NCBI GenBank assembly: GCA_003520925.1
Contig: DOTV01000202.1
Location: 36,840-59,990 of the forward strand
DNA length: 23,151 nucleotides
Reading direction: 5' to 3'
Origin: Bacteroidales bacterium
GTDB lineage: Bacteria > Bacteroidota > Bacteroidia > Bacteroidales > VadinHA17
Shown here: positions 5,970 to 13,282 of the stretch, piece by piece
How the letters are laid out: every line of letters starts with the position of its first letter
Position numbering within the stretch: the first letter of the stretch is position 1
The notes under the pieces: model-generated
Told to the model about the DNA's origin: nothing
The model's input: only the letters and a program-made list of their open reading frames with translations
Databases searched by the model: none
Made by a program: the position numbers and the translations under genes

Positions 5970-7397
5970 ATGATCACAGAAATAGCCTGGAAAAATGTCT
6001 GGCGGAACAAGTCAAGAAGCCTGATCGTCATTACAGCAGTCGCGATAGGTGTTTTTGCCGGAGTGTTTTCAATAGCCGCGATGAACAGCTCCATAGTCCA
6101 GAGGATTGATGCAGCTGTTAATGAAGAGCTGTCGCATATCCAGATAAACAACAAAGATTTCAGAAGCAGCTCCGATATTCAGAATATAATCCGGGATTAC
6201 CCGTCGCTGATTACAGTTCTGGATTCAACCCCCGGTGTGATCAATACAACCGGTAGAATTGTGATAAGGGGCATTGCCTCCACGGCTTCAAAAAGTACAG
6301 GAGTGGAAATAAACGGGATCGATGTTGAGAAAGAAAAAAGGATATTCACCCTGAAAGATAAGCTTATACCCGGCACCGGAAGCTTTTTCGGAGCACCGAC
6401 GAAATTCAATTCAGTTTTTGTTGGGGAAAAACTTGCCAAAGAGCTGAATATAATCAGGTATACTCTTACGCAGGATGCATTTTTAAAACTGGAATCAGAA
6501 GGAATCCCTTCTGCAGTGATTACAAAGCTGGAATCATTGCGTGATCAGAAGTTTCCGACTGATAAGAAGTTTTCAGTTGCTGTTGAAAATATTCTGGCTT
6601 CATCCGAAAAAAACAAATTCATATATAAAATAAAAGAAGCCGCCTGGTCATACCGGGAAGGCTCAAAAATAATCCTCTCCTTTCTCGATATAAATAACAA
6701 CCAGACTGGTGCAGCGTTCCGTGTATGCGGAATTTTCAGGACCAATAACGATATGTTTGAATCACTGTCAGTATTTGTGCCAGTCAATGAGCTGAGAAGC
6801 CTTACAGGGATGACGGAAGGCTCTTATCACCGGGTGATTGCAAAGCTGGAAAATAATGATCTGACTGATAAGATAACCCCAACGCTGAGGGAATCTCTTC
6901 CGGGATTTGAAGTTCTTAGCTGGAAGGAGATACAACCCGACCTGGCAATGCTGGCCGACATGATGCAGCAGATCTATGGGATCTTTATGGGTATCATCCT
7001 TGCAGCACTTGCTTTCGGTATTGTAAATACAATGCTTATGGCAGTCCTTGAACGTACAAGGGAAATCGGAATGCTTGCTGCAATTGGGATGAACAGGCGG
7101 AAGATCTTTTCAATGATCATGCTCGAATCGGTCTTCCTTTCGATAGTGGGAGGTATAATTGGAATGATTATAAGCGGGGCAGTAATTGCCTCAACAGCAA
7201 AACATGGCATTAACCTGGTTAAATATTCAGAAGGGATGGAAGCAATAGGCTATTCCGCTCACCTTTTCCCGACCATAGGTGTTCAGTTCTTCATCACAAC
7301 GACTATTCTGATTGTGCTTACCGGTATCCTTTCATCAATCTATCCGGCGCGAAAAGCCCTGAAGTTGAATCCTGTTGAAGCGATCAGGGGAGAATAA
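5970..7397 (+). CDS. ABC transporter permease, FtsX/MacB-LolC type (second of pair)
   Basis: A 475-residue permease paralogous to the preceding gene. It opens with EIAWKNVWRNKSRS, then TM1 (about 18-38), a periplasmic domain (about 40-330) and three C-terminal helices (about 336-358, 383-405, 437-460). The coupling segment ERTREIGMLAAIGMNRRKIF and the terminal ARKALKLNPVEAIRGE are very standard for FtsX/MacB permeases. Between FVGEKLAKELNI (about 150-161) and REGSKIILSFLD (229 on) lies an inserted, mostly helical charged segment of about 68 residues at the same point as in the partner permease. In most relatives these two motifs are nearly adjacent. It is presumably a heterodimer partner of the first permease; the ATPase follows after 19 bases. 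Confidence 0.9.
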   Translation: MITEIAWKNVWRNKSRSLIVITAVAIGVFAGVFSIAAMNSSIVQRIDAAVNEELSHIQINNKDFRSSSDIQNIIRDYPSLITVLDSTPGVINTTGRIVIRGIASTASKSTGVEINGIDVEKEKRIFTLKDKLIPGTGSFFGAPTKFNSVFVGEKLAKELNIIRYTLTQDAFLKLESEGIPSAVITKLESLRDQKFPTDKKFSVAVENILASSEKNKFIYKIKEAAWSYREGSKIILSFLDINNNQTGAAFRVCGIFRTNNDMFESLSVFVPVNELRSLTGMTEGSYHRVIAKLENNDLTDKITPTLRESLPGFEVLSWKEIQPDLAMLADMMQQIYGIFMGIILAALAFGIVNTMLMAVLERTREIGMLAAIGMNRRKIFSMIMLESVFLSIVGGIIGMIISGAVIASTAKHGINLVKYSEGMEAIGYSAHLFPTIGVQFFITTTILIVLTGILSSIYPARKALKLNPVEAIRGE

Positions 7398-7416
7398 ACA
7401 ATAAAAATCTAAAATC

Positions 7417-8103
7417 ATGGCAGTAGTCCAGATCAATAATGTATACAAAGCTTATCACGATACGGAAGTAGAAGTGAAAGCTATAAACGGTGTCACTCTA
7501 AGCTTTGAAAAGGGCGACTTTGCAGTTGTGGTCGGACCATCAGGTTCGGGAAAAACCACTCTCCTCAACCTTATCGGTGGACTCGACCAGCCAACAGGAG
7601 GTGAAATCCTTGTTGCGGGACATCGTCTCTCTGAGCTTCGTCCGTCAGAGCTGATCGATTTCCGGATGGAACATGTGGGATTTGTTTTTCAGTCATACAA
7701 CCTGATTCCTGTCCTTACTGCAGCAGAAAATGTAAGCTTTATAATGAATCTTCAGAAATGGCCGAAGGAGAAAAGAAAAGTCAGAACTGATGAGCTTCTC
7801 AGTTCTGTAGGTCTATCTGACAGGCATAACAGCCGGCCATCGCAGCTTTCGGGAGGCCAGCAGCAGAGAGTTGCCGTAGCCAGAGCCCTGGCAACTCATC
7901 CTGAGTTTATCCTTGCAGATGAGCCAACTGCAAATCTCGATTCAAAATCGGCAGAGTCATTGCTGGATATAATGGAGAAGCTTAACCATGAGGAGCAAAT
8001 GACTTTTATCTTTTCCACACATGATATCAGGGTGATGAAAAGAGCTCACAGGGTGATAACCCTTGAGGACGGCAAAGTTATTTCTGATGAATTAAGTTTT
8101 TAA
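7417..8103 (+). CDS. ABC transporter ATP-binding protein, LolD/MacB type
   Basis: A 228-residue nucleotide-binding subunit of normal LolD length. All motifs are intact: Walker A GPSGSGKTT (40-48), Q-loop Q92 in FVFQSYNLIP, signature LSGGQQQR (144-151), Walker B FILADEP (164-170), D-loop ANLDS (172-176) and H-loop H202 in STHD. The family powers FtsX-fold permeases on the cytoplasmic face. The preceding permease ends 19 bases upstream and the outer-membrane protein gene starts 6 bases downstream, so it belongs to this transporter. Nothing in the sequence separates LolD from MacB function; the LolA-like neighbour favours a Lol-like role. Confidence 0.95.
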   Translation: MAVVQINNVYKAYHDTEVEVKAINGVTLSFEKGDFAVVVGPSGSGKTTLLNLIGGLDQPTGGEILVAGHRLSELRPSELIDFRMEHVGFVFQSYNLIPVLTAAENVSFIMNLQKWPKEKRKVRTDELLSSVGLSDRHNSRPSQLSGGQQQRVAVARALATHPEFILADEPTANLDSKSAESLLDIMEKLNHEEQMTFIFSTHDIRVMKRAHRVITLEDGKVISDELSF

Positions 8104-8109
8104 GTCATT

Positions 8110-9258
8110 ATGAGAAGGGTTTGCATATCATATATATTCATAATCCTCACCACTGCCCTTATTTCCCAGGAGAAAGTCAGACCATTTACACTAAGCGGTT
8201 ACGTTACGACAATGCAAAGCGTTATGTTTGATTCTCTTTCAGGGCCCTTTATTAATGAAAACCTGTTACACAACAGACTCAATTTCAAAGGATATATTAA
8301 CCAAAATATATCATTTGCTGCTGAGTTCAGAAACAGGCTGTTCACGGGCGACCTGGTGAGGCTCGGGAAATACTATTCCGGTCTGATAGGACAGGATCCT
8401 GGAATGGTTGATATGTCATGGAATATCCTCGACAGGCAGTCTTTCCTTTTAAATACAACAGTCGACCGGTTGTGGTTTGACCTTCATTACAACAGATTCC
8501 AGATGACAGTCGGAAGGCAGCGGATTAACTGGGGCCAGACACTTGTCTGGAATCCGAATGACATCTTCAATGCATATTCTTTTTTTGATTTTGATTATGT
8601 CGAGCGACCCGGAAGCGACGCTGTCCGACTGCAATATTTCCCATCTTCATCCTCTGCTTTTGAAATTGCGGTCAAGGCCGACGATGAAAACGATATCACA
8701 GCTGCAGCATTGTACAGGTTCAACAGATGGGGATACGATTTCCAGTTTCTTGGAGGTTTTGTGAACGGAGAGGATGTAGTTATAGGTGCCGGTTGGTCAG
8801 GCGCCATAGGAAGCATATCATTCAGGGGCGAAGCCTCGTGGTTTGACCAGTATGAAGATTTCCCGGGAGATGAAAGCACTATACTGATAACGACGGGATT
8901 TGACAAGATACTCAAGGATAATTCGATGGCGCAGGTTCAGGTTATGTATTGCAGCAATCCTCTCGTACTGAATAATTTCAACAGCTTTTATTCGGGCAAT
9001 CTCTCATCAAAGGATCTCGCTTTTTCAAGATTCTCAGCCTTCGGACAATACACCTGGGCTGTGACTCCCCTGTTTAACCTGTCGCTTTCAGCAATGTTGT
9101 TCCCCGATCTCGAAGGATATTTTGCCGGACCCTCAATCGATTACTCGCTTGCTGAAAATATAGATTTCTCAATCATCTGGCAGCATTTCAATGCAGTTAT
9201 GAACGGAGAAAAATCGCGTATCAACCTGGGTTTTCTAAGGCTTAAATACAGTTTCTGA
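8110..9258 (+). CDS. Outer-membrane beta-barrel, porin-like, last core gene of the export operon
   Basis: A 382-residue protein with a signal peptide (MRRVCISYIFIILTTALISQ) and then alternating hydrophobic/polar strands rich in aromatic residues up to a terminal phenylalanine (LGFLRLKYSF). A C-terminal aromatic residue is the usual outer-membrane insertion signal. The segment VGRQRINWGQ (about 134-143), followed by WNPNDIFN and YVERPGSDAVRLQYF, resembles conserved stretches in porin-like families such as DUF1302 and alginate-export barrels. I cannot place it in one family with certainty. It begins 6 bases after the ATPase gene, so it is translated with the transporter. It could be the outer-membrane exit or the acceptor of the cargo, but its size suggests a monomeric barrel rather than a TolC-like tunnel. 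Confidence 0.8.
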   Translation: MRRVCISYIFIILTTALISQEKVRPFTLSGYVTTMQSVMFDSLSGPFINENLLHNRLNFKGYINQNISFAAEFRNRLFTGDLVRLGKYYSGLIGQDPGMVDMSWNILDRQSFLLNTTVDRLWFDLHYNRFQMTVGRQRINWGQTLVWNPNDIFNAYSFFDFDYVERPGSDAVRLQYFPSSSSAFEIAVKADDENDITAAALYRFNRWGYDFQFLGGFVNGEDVVIGAGWSGAIGSISFRGEASWFDQYEDFPGDESTILITTGFDKILKDNSMAQVQVMYCSNPLVLNNFNSFYSGNLSSKDLAFSRFSAFGQYTWAVTPLFNLSLSAMLFPDLEGYFAGPSIDYSLAENIDFSIIWQHFNAVMNGEKSRINLGFLRLKYSF

Positions 9259-9299
9259 AAAATTCATACTTTTACCGCTTCTAAAATTTACGGATCAAA

Positions 9300-10037
9300 A
9301 TGGCACTTGTACATGAATTTGAGCGAAGCGGCAACTGGTTATTCAAAAGAAGAAGCTGGCTCCCTGCAGCATTTATAGCATTAGGAATAATTATCCTGTA
9401 CCTGACCAACAGGCAGGCAATTCTGTTCAACATGACAGAAGAGTTGATTTTTCTCGGAGTAAGTCTTTTCGGAGAAGCCATCAGAATATTTACAGTCGGA
9501 TACGCTCCGAAAAATACATCTGGCCGTAATACAGCAGCCGGTCAGATCGCAGATGAACTGAATACAACCGGAATATATTCACAACTCCGTCACCCGCTTT
9601 ATACAGGCAACTTTTTTATGTGGCTCGGACCAGTTCTTTTTGTGAGGACATCCGTCTTTTTAGTTTTTTTTATTCTGGTATACTGGCTCTACTATGAAAG
9701 GATAATGTTTGCAGAGGAACAGTTTCTCCGCAGGAAATTCGGAGAGATATATGATAAATATTCTGAAAAAGTAAGAGCGGTTATTCCCCGTTTCAGAGGA
9801 TACATCAAACCAGCACTTCCTTTCTCCGTTGCAAGTGTGCTTAAGCGCGAATACAACAGCTTCGTGAATATCTTTATAATATTTGTTCTCCTCGACCTTT
9901 TCAGGAACTATTTCCTGTCCGAAAGAATATATCTGACACCGATGTGGATATATATCGGCATTCCGGCAGGACTTATCTGGATAATAATAAGGCTGATCTT
10001 CAAAAAGACCAGCCTCCTTAATGATGATGACAGATAA
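9300..10037 (+). CDS. ICMT/PEMT-like membrane methyltransferase family protein
   Basis: A 245-residue membrane protein. Residues about 85-165 carry the isoprenylcysteine carboxyl methyltransferase / phospholipid methyltransferase pattern: TTGIYSQLRHPLYTGNF with the RHPxY motif at 97-101, then a hydrophobic helix pair, then E139-E140 and a FGEIYDKYSEKV-type segment ending in P163. The family transfers methyl groups from S-adenosylmethionine to lipids or hydrophobic thiols at the membrane. Hydrophobic segments lie near 20-35, 45-65, 104-133, 188-206 and 215-232. It follows the beta-barrel gene by 41 bases on the same strand, so it may be the last gene of that operon. Bacteria lack prenylated proteins of the eukaryotic kind, so the substrate is unknown. 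A 26-base hairpin is embedded in its 3' end. Confidence 0.8.
   Translation: MALVHEFERSGNWLFKRRSWLPAAFIALGIIILYLTNRQAILFNMTEELIFLGVSLFGEAIRIFTVGYAPKNTSGRNTAAGQIADELNTTGIYSQLRHPLYTGNFFMWLGPVLFVRTSVFLVFFILVYWLYYERIMFAEEQFLRRKFGEIYDKYSEKVRAVIPRFRGYIKPALPFSVASVLKREYNSFVNIFIIFVLLDLFRNYFLSERIYLTPMWIYIGIPAGLIWIIIRLIFKKTSLLNDDDR
9990..10015 (-). terminator. Hairpin terminator for the zinc peptidase gene, inside the convergent gene
   Basis: AGGCTGATCTT (9990-10000), a CAAA loop and AAGACCAGCCT (10005-10015): 11-bp arms with one mismatch. On the minus strand it is followed by a T-rich run, TTATTATTAT, so it would end the leftward transcript about 30 bases past the peptidase stop. It lies within the last codons of the rightward methyltransferase gene and has no T-run in that direction. 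Confidence 0.5.
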
Positions 10038-10045
10038 CAATTTAC

Positions 10046-10747
10046 TTAATCCCTGCTTCCGCCGGTAAATATCATTATGTAATAAAGCAATGTGGCAAGC
10101 GATCCCAGTGCCGCCACAACATATGTATATGCAGCCCATTTGAGTGCATCCTGTGCTTTATCATGATTCATTGATGAAGTAATGCCCGTATTTTCAAGCC
10201 ATACCAGAGCACGCCTGCTTGCATTGATCTCAACAGGCAGTGTAACAAAGCTGAAAACAGTTGTGAAAGCAAACAGTATTATGCCTGCAAGCAAAAGAGC
10301 CGGGAATGTATTCATGAGTATAACACCTGCCAGAAGGACCCATTGGACCCATTTTGAGGCAAAACTTACAGGAGGAACAAGCTTTGATCTTAAGTTAAGA
10401 AAGGCGTAAGCTGTCGAATGCTGAACAGCATGTCCGGTTTCGTGGGCTGCAACAGCAGCAGCAGCAATGCTCCTGCTGTTATAAACATCCTGACTCAGAT
10501 TTATCGTTTTCTTGTCGGGGTTATAATGATCAGTAAGCTGACCCTGGACACACTCCACCCTGACATCATAAATGCCATTGTCTCTCAGCATTTTTTCAGC
10601 GACATCACGTCCTGTCAATCCACCGTCGGTCGGGATCTTTGAATATTTTTTAAATTTTGACTTTAAAACAGCGCTTACTATCCAGCTGAGGATCATGAAA
10701 ACACCGAAAATCAGCCAGATATTCATATTTACATGTTGAGGTTCCAT
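10046..10747 (-). CDS. YugP-type membrane zinc metallopeptidase
   Basis: A 233-residue membrane protein matching the Zn_peptidase_2 (YugP) family in length and motif. An N-terminal helix (about 9-29) is followed by the segment GLTGRDVAEKMLRDNGI and a conserved LTDHYNPDKKTINLS stretch. The zinc-binding helix has HETGH at 102-106, with AVQH after it. Further helices lie near 130-165 and 205-228. The HExxH histidines and glutamate are intact, so an active membrane peptidase is expected, but the family's substrates are not well defined. It is transcribed alone, divergent from yidD and convergent with the methyltransferase gene, with an 8-base gap between the two stops. Confidence 0.92.
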   Translation of the reverse strand: MEPQHVNMNIWLIFGVFMILSWIVSAVLKSKFKKYSKIPTDGGLTGRDVAEKMLRDNGIYDVRVECVQGQLTDHYNPDKKTINLSQDVYNSRSIAAAAVAAHETGHAVQHSTAYAFLNLRSKLVPPVSFASKWVQWVLLAGVILMNTFPALLLAGIILFAFTTVFSFVTLPVEINASRRALVWLENTGITSSMNHDKAQDALKWAAYTYVVAALGSLATLLYYIMIFTGGSRD

Positions 10748-10837
10748 CTTTTTATTATTTTAAATTATCTTCTTTAGCTCCAAAAGACCTGCCAAAACCC
10801 TTTTTACCGGTCGATTCGGTCATTTTGTCATACCCGG

Positions 10838-10866
10838 CAAAAATAATCAATCTTTATTGTAACAAA
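10838..10866 (-). promoter_or_regulatory. Candidate promoter of the zinc peptidase gene
   Basis: On the minus strand TATTTTTG (10838-10845) matches the Bacteroidetes -7 element. TTTG (10863-10866) lies 17 bases upstream as a possible -33. The leader would be about 85 bases. The spacing is slightly short, so support is moderate. Confidence 0.35.
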
Positions 10867-10886
10867 CAGATGAAATTATCAATTGT

Positions 10887-10894
10887 TATCTTTG
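10887..10894 (+). promoter_or_regulatory. -7 element just before yidD
   Basis: TATCTTTG matches TAnnTTTG exactly and ends only 4 bases before the yidD ATG, so the transcript would have almost no leader. I see no TTTG at the usual -33 distance, so the call rests on one element. Confidence 0.35.
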
Positions 10895-10898
10895 CTTT

Positions 10899-11198
10899 AT
10901 GATAAAGGCACTGAACAGATTCCTGACAATACTTTTTTCTCTTCCGGTTCACTTTTACAGGTATGCCATTTCTCCTTTGCTGAGGCCATCCTGTCGTCAT
11001 GTGCCATCCTGTTCGCAATATGCCCTTGATGCATTAAAACTGTATGGACCGGCAACTGGATCTGTGATGGCAATGAACAGGATTCTGCGTTGCAGGCCGG
11101 GTGGTACACATGGTTATGATCCTGTGCCACTGTACAGGTTTAAAAGGTACGGGATCTTATTGCGCTATAGAAAATGCAGCCGCTTAAAGCGGAGTTGA
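10899..11198 (+). CDS. yidD: Membrane protein insertion efficiency factor YidD
   Basis: A 99-residue protein with the complete YidD signature: YRYAISPLLRPSCRHVPSCSQYALDALKLYG, then RILRCRPGG and GYDPVPLY. The conserved cysteines are C32, C38 and C65. YidD is a small membrane-associated protein that helps the YidC insertase place proteins in the inner membrane. In many bacteria the gene sits between rnpA and yidC; here it stands alone beside a membrane peptidase, as is common outside that cluster. A short basic tail (RLKRS) ends it. No other start is available upstream. Confidence 0.95.
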   Translation: MIKALNRFLTILFSLPVHFYRYAISPLLRPSCRHVPSCSQYALDALKLYGPATGSVMAMNRILRCRPGGTHGYDPVPLYRFKRYGILLRYRKCSRLKRS

Positions 11199-11199
11199 T

Positions 11200-11266
11200 A
11201 TTACGGATTGCGGATTATGGATTTCGGATTTGTAAATCCGTAATCGAAAATCCGGAATCCGAAATC
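11200..11266. repeat. Cluster of GGATT/AATCC repeats forming nested inverted repeats
   Basis: Two perfect inverted repeats interleave: ATTACGGATT (11200-11209) with AATCCGTAAT (11235-11244), and GATTTCGGATT (11220-11230) with AATCCGAAATC (11256-11266). GGATT occurs four times on the left and its complement three times on the right. It fills the gap between the convergent yidD and LytTR genes and reaches the LytTR stop codon. It may terminate both transcripts, although no T-run is present. Confidence 0.6.
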
Positions 11267-12038
11267 AGAAGTTCAGCTCATCCTTCAGCTGCCTGAACCC
11301 GGAACGGCTTACCGGCAGTTTGTCGCCCGACTGAAGAACAGCCACATGATTCTCTTTTCCATAAGGTTCAATGCGCTTTATCTCCTGAACCCTGACGATA
11401 TATGACCGGTGAATTCTGACAAAATCTGTCTTTGAAAGATTATCTTCATAGAACTTCATCGTTTGCTGTTTAAGGGCTTTTCCGCCTGAATGATGTATCA
11501 TTACATAATCATCCTGGGCTTCGACATACCTTATCTGATCGACAGGGATCAGGCTGATCGCATTACCCTTCCGTACTATGATCCTGTTGACCGGAGAAAC
11601 AGGATCAGGCTTTTTTGACAATATCTGGCTGGCTGGTTCTTTGTTTCCTGACCCCGATTGAATCTTGTCAGCCGCTTTCTTTACAGCATCAAGGAACCGG
11701 CGTTTCTGGAAAGGTTTCAGAAGGTAGTCCACAGCATTCAGCTCAAAAGCTCTAATAGCAAACTGATCATAAGCTGTTGTGAAAATTATCTCCGGCTTCT
11801 CGGTAAGCACCTCAACAAGCTCAATCCCCGTGAGCCTTGGCATTTGTATATCTAGGAAAACAAGGTCGGGTTTCAGTGAAGAGATTGTTTTCAGTCCCGT
11901 AAAACCGTCAGCACATTCAGCAATAACCTCAATATAGTCAAGCTCCTGAAGGTAAAACTTGATTATGTCCCTTGCAGGGGCTTCGTCCTCAATTATAACG
12001 GTTCTGATCTTTTCCATCTTCAATATGTTAATGACCAT
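11265..12038 (-). CDS. LytTR-type response regulator
   Basis: A 257-residue regulator. The receiver domain (about residues 10-130) has the acidic pair E17-D18, the phospho-acceptor D63 in FLDIQMP, T88 in FTTAY and K108 in LLKPF. A polar linker is followed by a LytTR DNA-binding domain (about 152-255), with YVEAQDDYVMIHHSGG and FVRIHRSYIV as hallmarks. A start at 12017 (MEKIRTVII) is closer to the usual family N-terminus. ATG 12038 has an AAGGAA 8 bases upstream, so I keep it. The kinase gene lies upstream on the same strand, with a 177-base spacer holding a G/C-rich repeat, so the regulator may also have its own promoter (TAAATTTG on the minus strand at 12192-12199 is a candidate). It should be phosphorylated by that kinase. 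Confidence 0.93.
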   Translation of the reverse strand: MVINILKMEKIRTVIIEDEAPARDIIKFYLQELDYIEVIAECADGFTGLKTISSLKPDLVFLDIQMPRLTGIELVEVLTEKPEIIFTTAYDQFAIRAFELNAVDYLLKPFQKRRFLDAVKKAADKIQSGSGNKEPASQILSKKPDPVSPVNRIIVRKGNAISLIPVDQIRYVEAQDDYVMIHHSGGKALKQQTMKFYEDNLSKTDFVRIHRSYIVRVQEIKRIEPYGKENHVAVLQSGDKLPVSRSGFRQLKDELNF

Positions 12039-12059
12039 TCATCATATTCCTTGTAAATC

Positions 12060-12127
12060 GCCCCTAAATCCCCTGAAGGAGACTTCCAAAAACTTTCTTA
12101 ATAAAACCCCCTTTAGGGGGAAGGGGG
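12060..12127. repeat. C-run/G-run repeat between kinase and regulator genes
   Basis: CCCCTAAATCCCCTGAAGG at the left and CCCCCTTTAGGGGGAAGGGGG at the right. The right part is itself a hairpin (CCCCCT 12107-12112, TT loop, AGGGGG 12115-12120), and it can also pair imperfectly with the left part (about 10 of 13 positions). C-rich elements of this look are, from memory, dispersed in many Bacteroidetes genomes. Its location suggests attenuation or RNA processing between the two signalling genes. Confidence 0.55.
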
Positions 12128-12215
12128 CAAAACAATTGTGATTGGGATTGAGAAAAGTCTGATATTCAACCTCAAGTCGTATGTTTTGAAACAAATTTAG
12201 ATTATTTCGCTGAAT

Positions 12216-13268
12216 TCAGACCTCGGCAGGGATAAAAAGTGAAACAGTATAGATCCCGTTTTCCTTGGTTGACCTGATGGATGCCCTGTTACCGAAAAAA
12301 AGGTCAAGCCGTCGGGAGACATTTATCAACCCTGTCCCGGTGCCTTTCGCCGACGTTGTTGTCTGATCATAATTATTGCTGATCACTATTTCGAGATATC
12401 CGTTATTGCATGAGACTTTAGTCCTGATGTTTACGCTTTCAGTACTCTCATAGACACCGTGCTTTATTGCATTTTCATAAAGCGGCTGAAGGATCATTAC
12501 GGGCATTTTAATATCAAGGCATTTTTCAGAAATACTCTCCTCAGTAAACAATCTGTCGCCAAAACGAACTTTTTCGATCTCAAGATACAATCTCAGGTTT
12601 TCGAGCTCGCTTCTCAGGGTAACAGGCTGTTCATCCTTTTTTGAAAGTGCATACCTCATGAATTCCGACAGTTTGATTACCATATCCCTTGCTTTTTCAG
12701 GGTTTGTTATTGTGAGCGAGCTTACTGAATTAAGGCTGTTGAACAGAAAATGCGGATTGATCTGTGAACGGAGCATTTTAAGTTCGGTCTCCTTGACCAG
12801 ACTCTCGAGCTTTGCCTCCTTTACATTCTTTTCGGACAAATTATAAAGGCTGACAAACAGGTAATAGGCAAGTATGATCAGGCCGTACATAAAAACCCCG
12901 GTACCTACACGGTAAGGGAAAGTAGCCTCCCAGTAAGCCGGGTAATCGTTTACCTTTGGCAAAATCGCCTGTACAAAATATTTTGTTATCACTACCCAGA
13001 GCACCACTGAAAGCGCTCCACTGAATACAAGGTTGGCAATTTCAGAAAGGCTCCTGCTCTTTGCGGCATTGAAATATCTGAATGGATACCACAACGACAA
13101 ACCTATGCCGGAGTAAATTGCCATTGAAACAATCCCGTCGGGAATGGCAGAGACTGAAAAACTTCCGTATGAATAATAATAGAGCAGAAGCTGGCCTGCG
13201 GTTATAAAGAACCAGGCCAGCCACCAGACAATAAGCCTTACCCTGTTTGAAAGTACCGGATGCTTCAT
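12216..13268 (-). CDS. LytS/YehU-type sensor histidine kinase
   Basis: A 350-residue membrane kinase. The N-terminal half has four hydrophobic segments (about residues 12-32, 42-62, 76-98, 120-142) and no recognisable periplasmic sensor domain, so it probably senses within the membrane or through a partner. A coiled stretch leads to the His_kinase domain: LRSQINPHFLFNSLNSVSS with phospho-acceptor H173, then an ATPase domain with N266 in YENAIKHG and the GTGTGLINVSRRL lid. It follows the LiaF-like gene by 14 bases and precedes the LytTR regulator, which should be its partner. The neighbouring LiaF/LiaI-like membrane proteins probably modulate it. Confidence 0.93.
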   Translation of the reverse strand: MKHPVLSNRVRLIVWWLAWFFITAGQLLLYYYSYGSFSVSAIPDGIVSMAIYSGIGLSLWYPFRYFNAAKSRSLSEIANLVFSGALSVVLWVVITKYFVQAILPKVNDYPAYWEATFPYRVGTGVFMYGLIILAYYLFVSLYNLSEKNVKEAKLESLVKETELKMLRSQINPHFLFNSLNSVSSLTITNPEKARDMVIKLSEFMRYALSKKDEQPVTLRSELENLRLYLEIEKVRFGDRLFTEESISEKCLDIKMPVMILQPLYENAIKHGVYESTESVNIRTKVSCNNGYLEIVISNNYDQTTTSAKGTGTGLINVSRRLDLFFGNRASIRSTKENGIYTVSLFIPAEV

Positions 13269-13282
13269 GAAAGCCTGAAAGA

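Noticed and set aside
4542..8103. Transporter as a MacAB-type drug efflux pump
   Set aside because: No membrane-fusion (MacA/HlyD-like) protein and no TolC-like gene is present; a LolA-like carrier occupies the periplasmic role.
9660..10139. Minus-strand frame of 159 codons opposite the methyltransferase gene
   Set aside because: It spans the ends of two well-supported genes in a shadow frame and has no recognisable domain.
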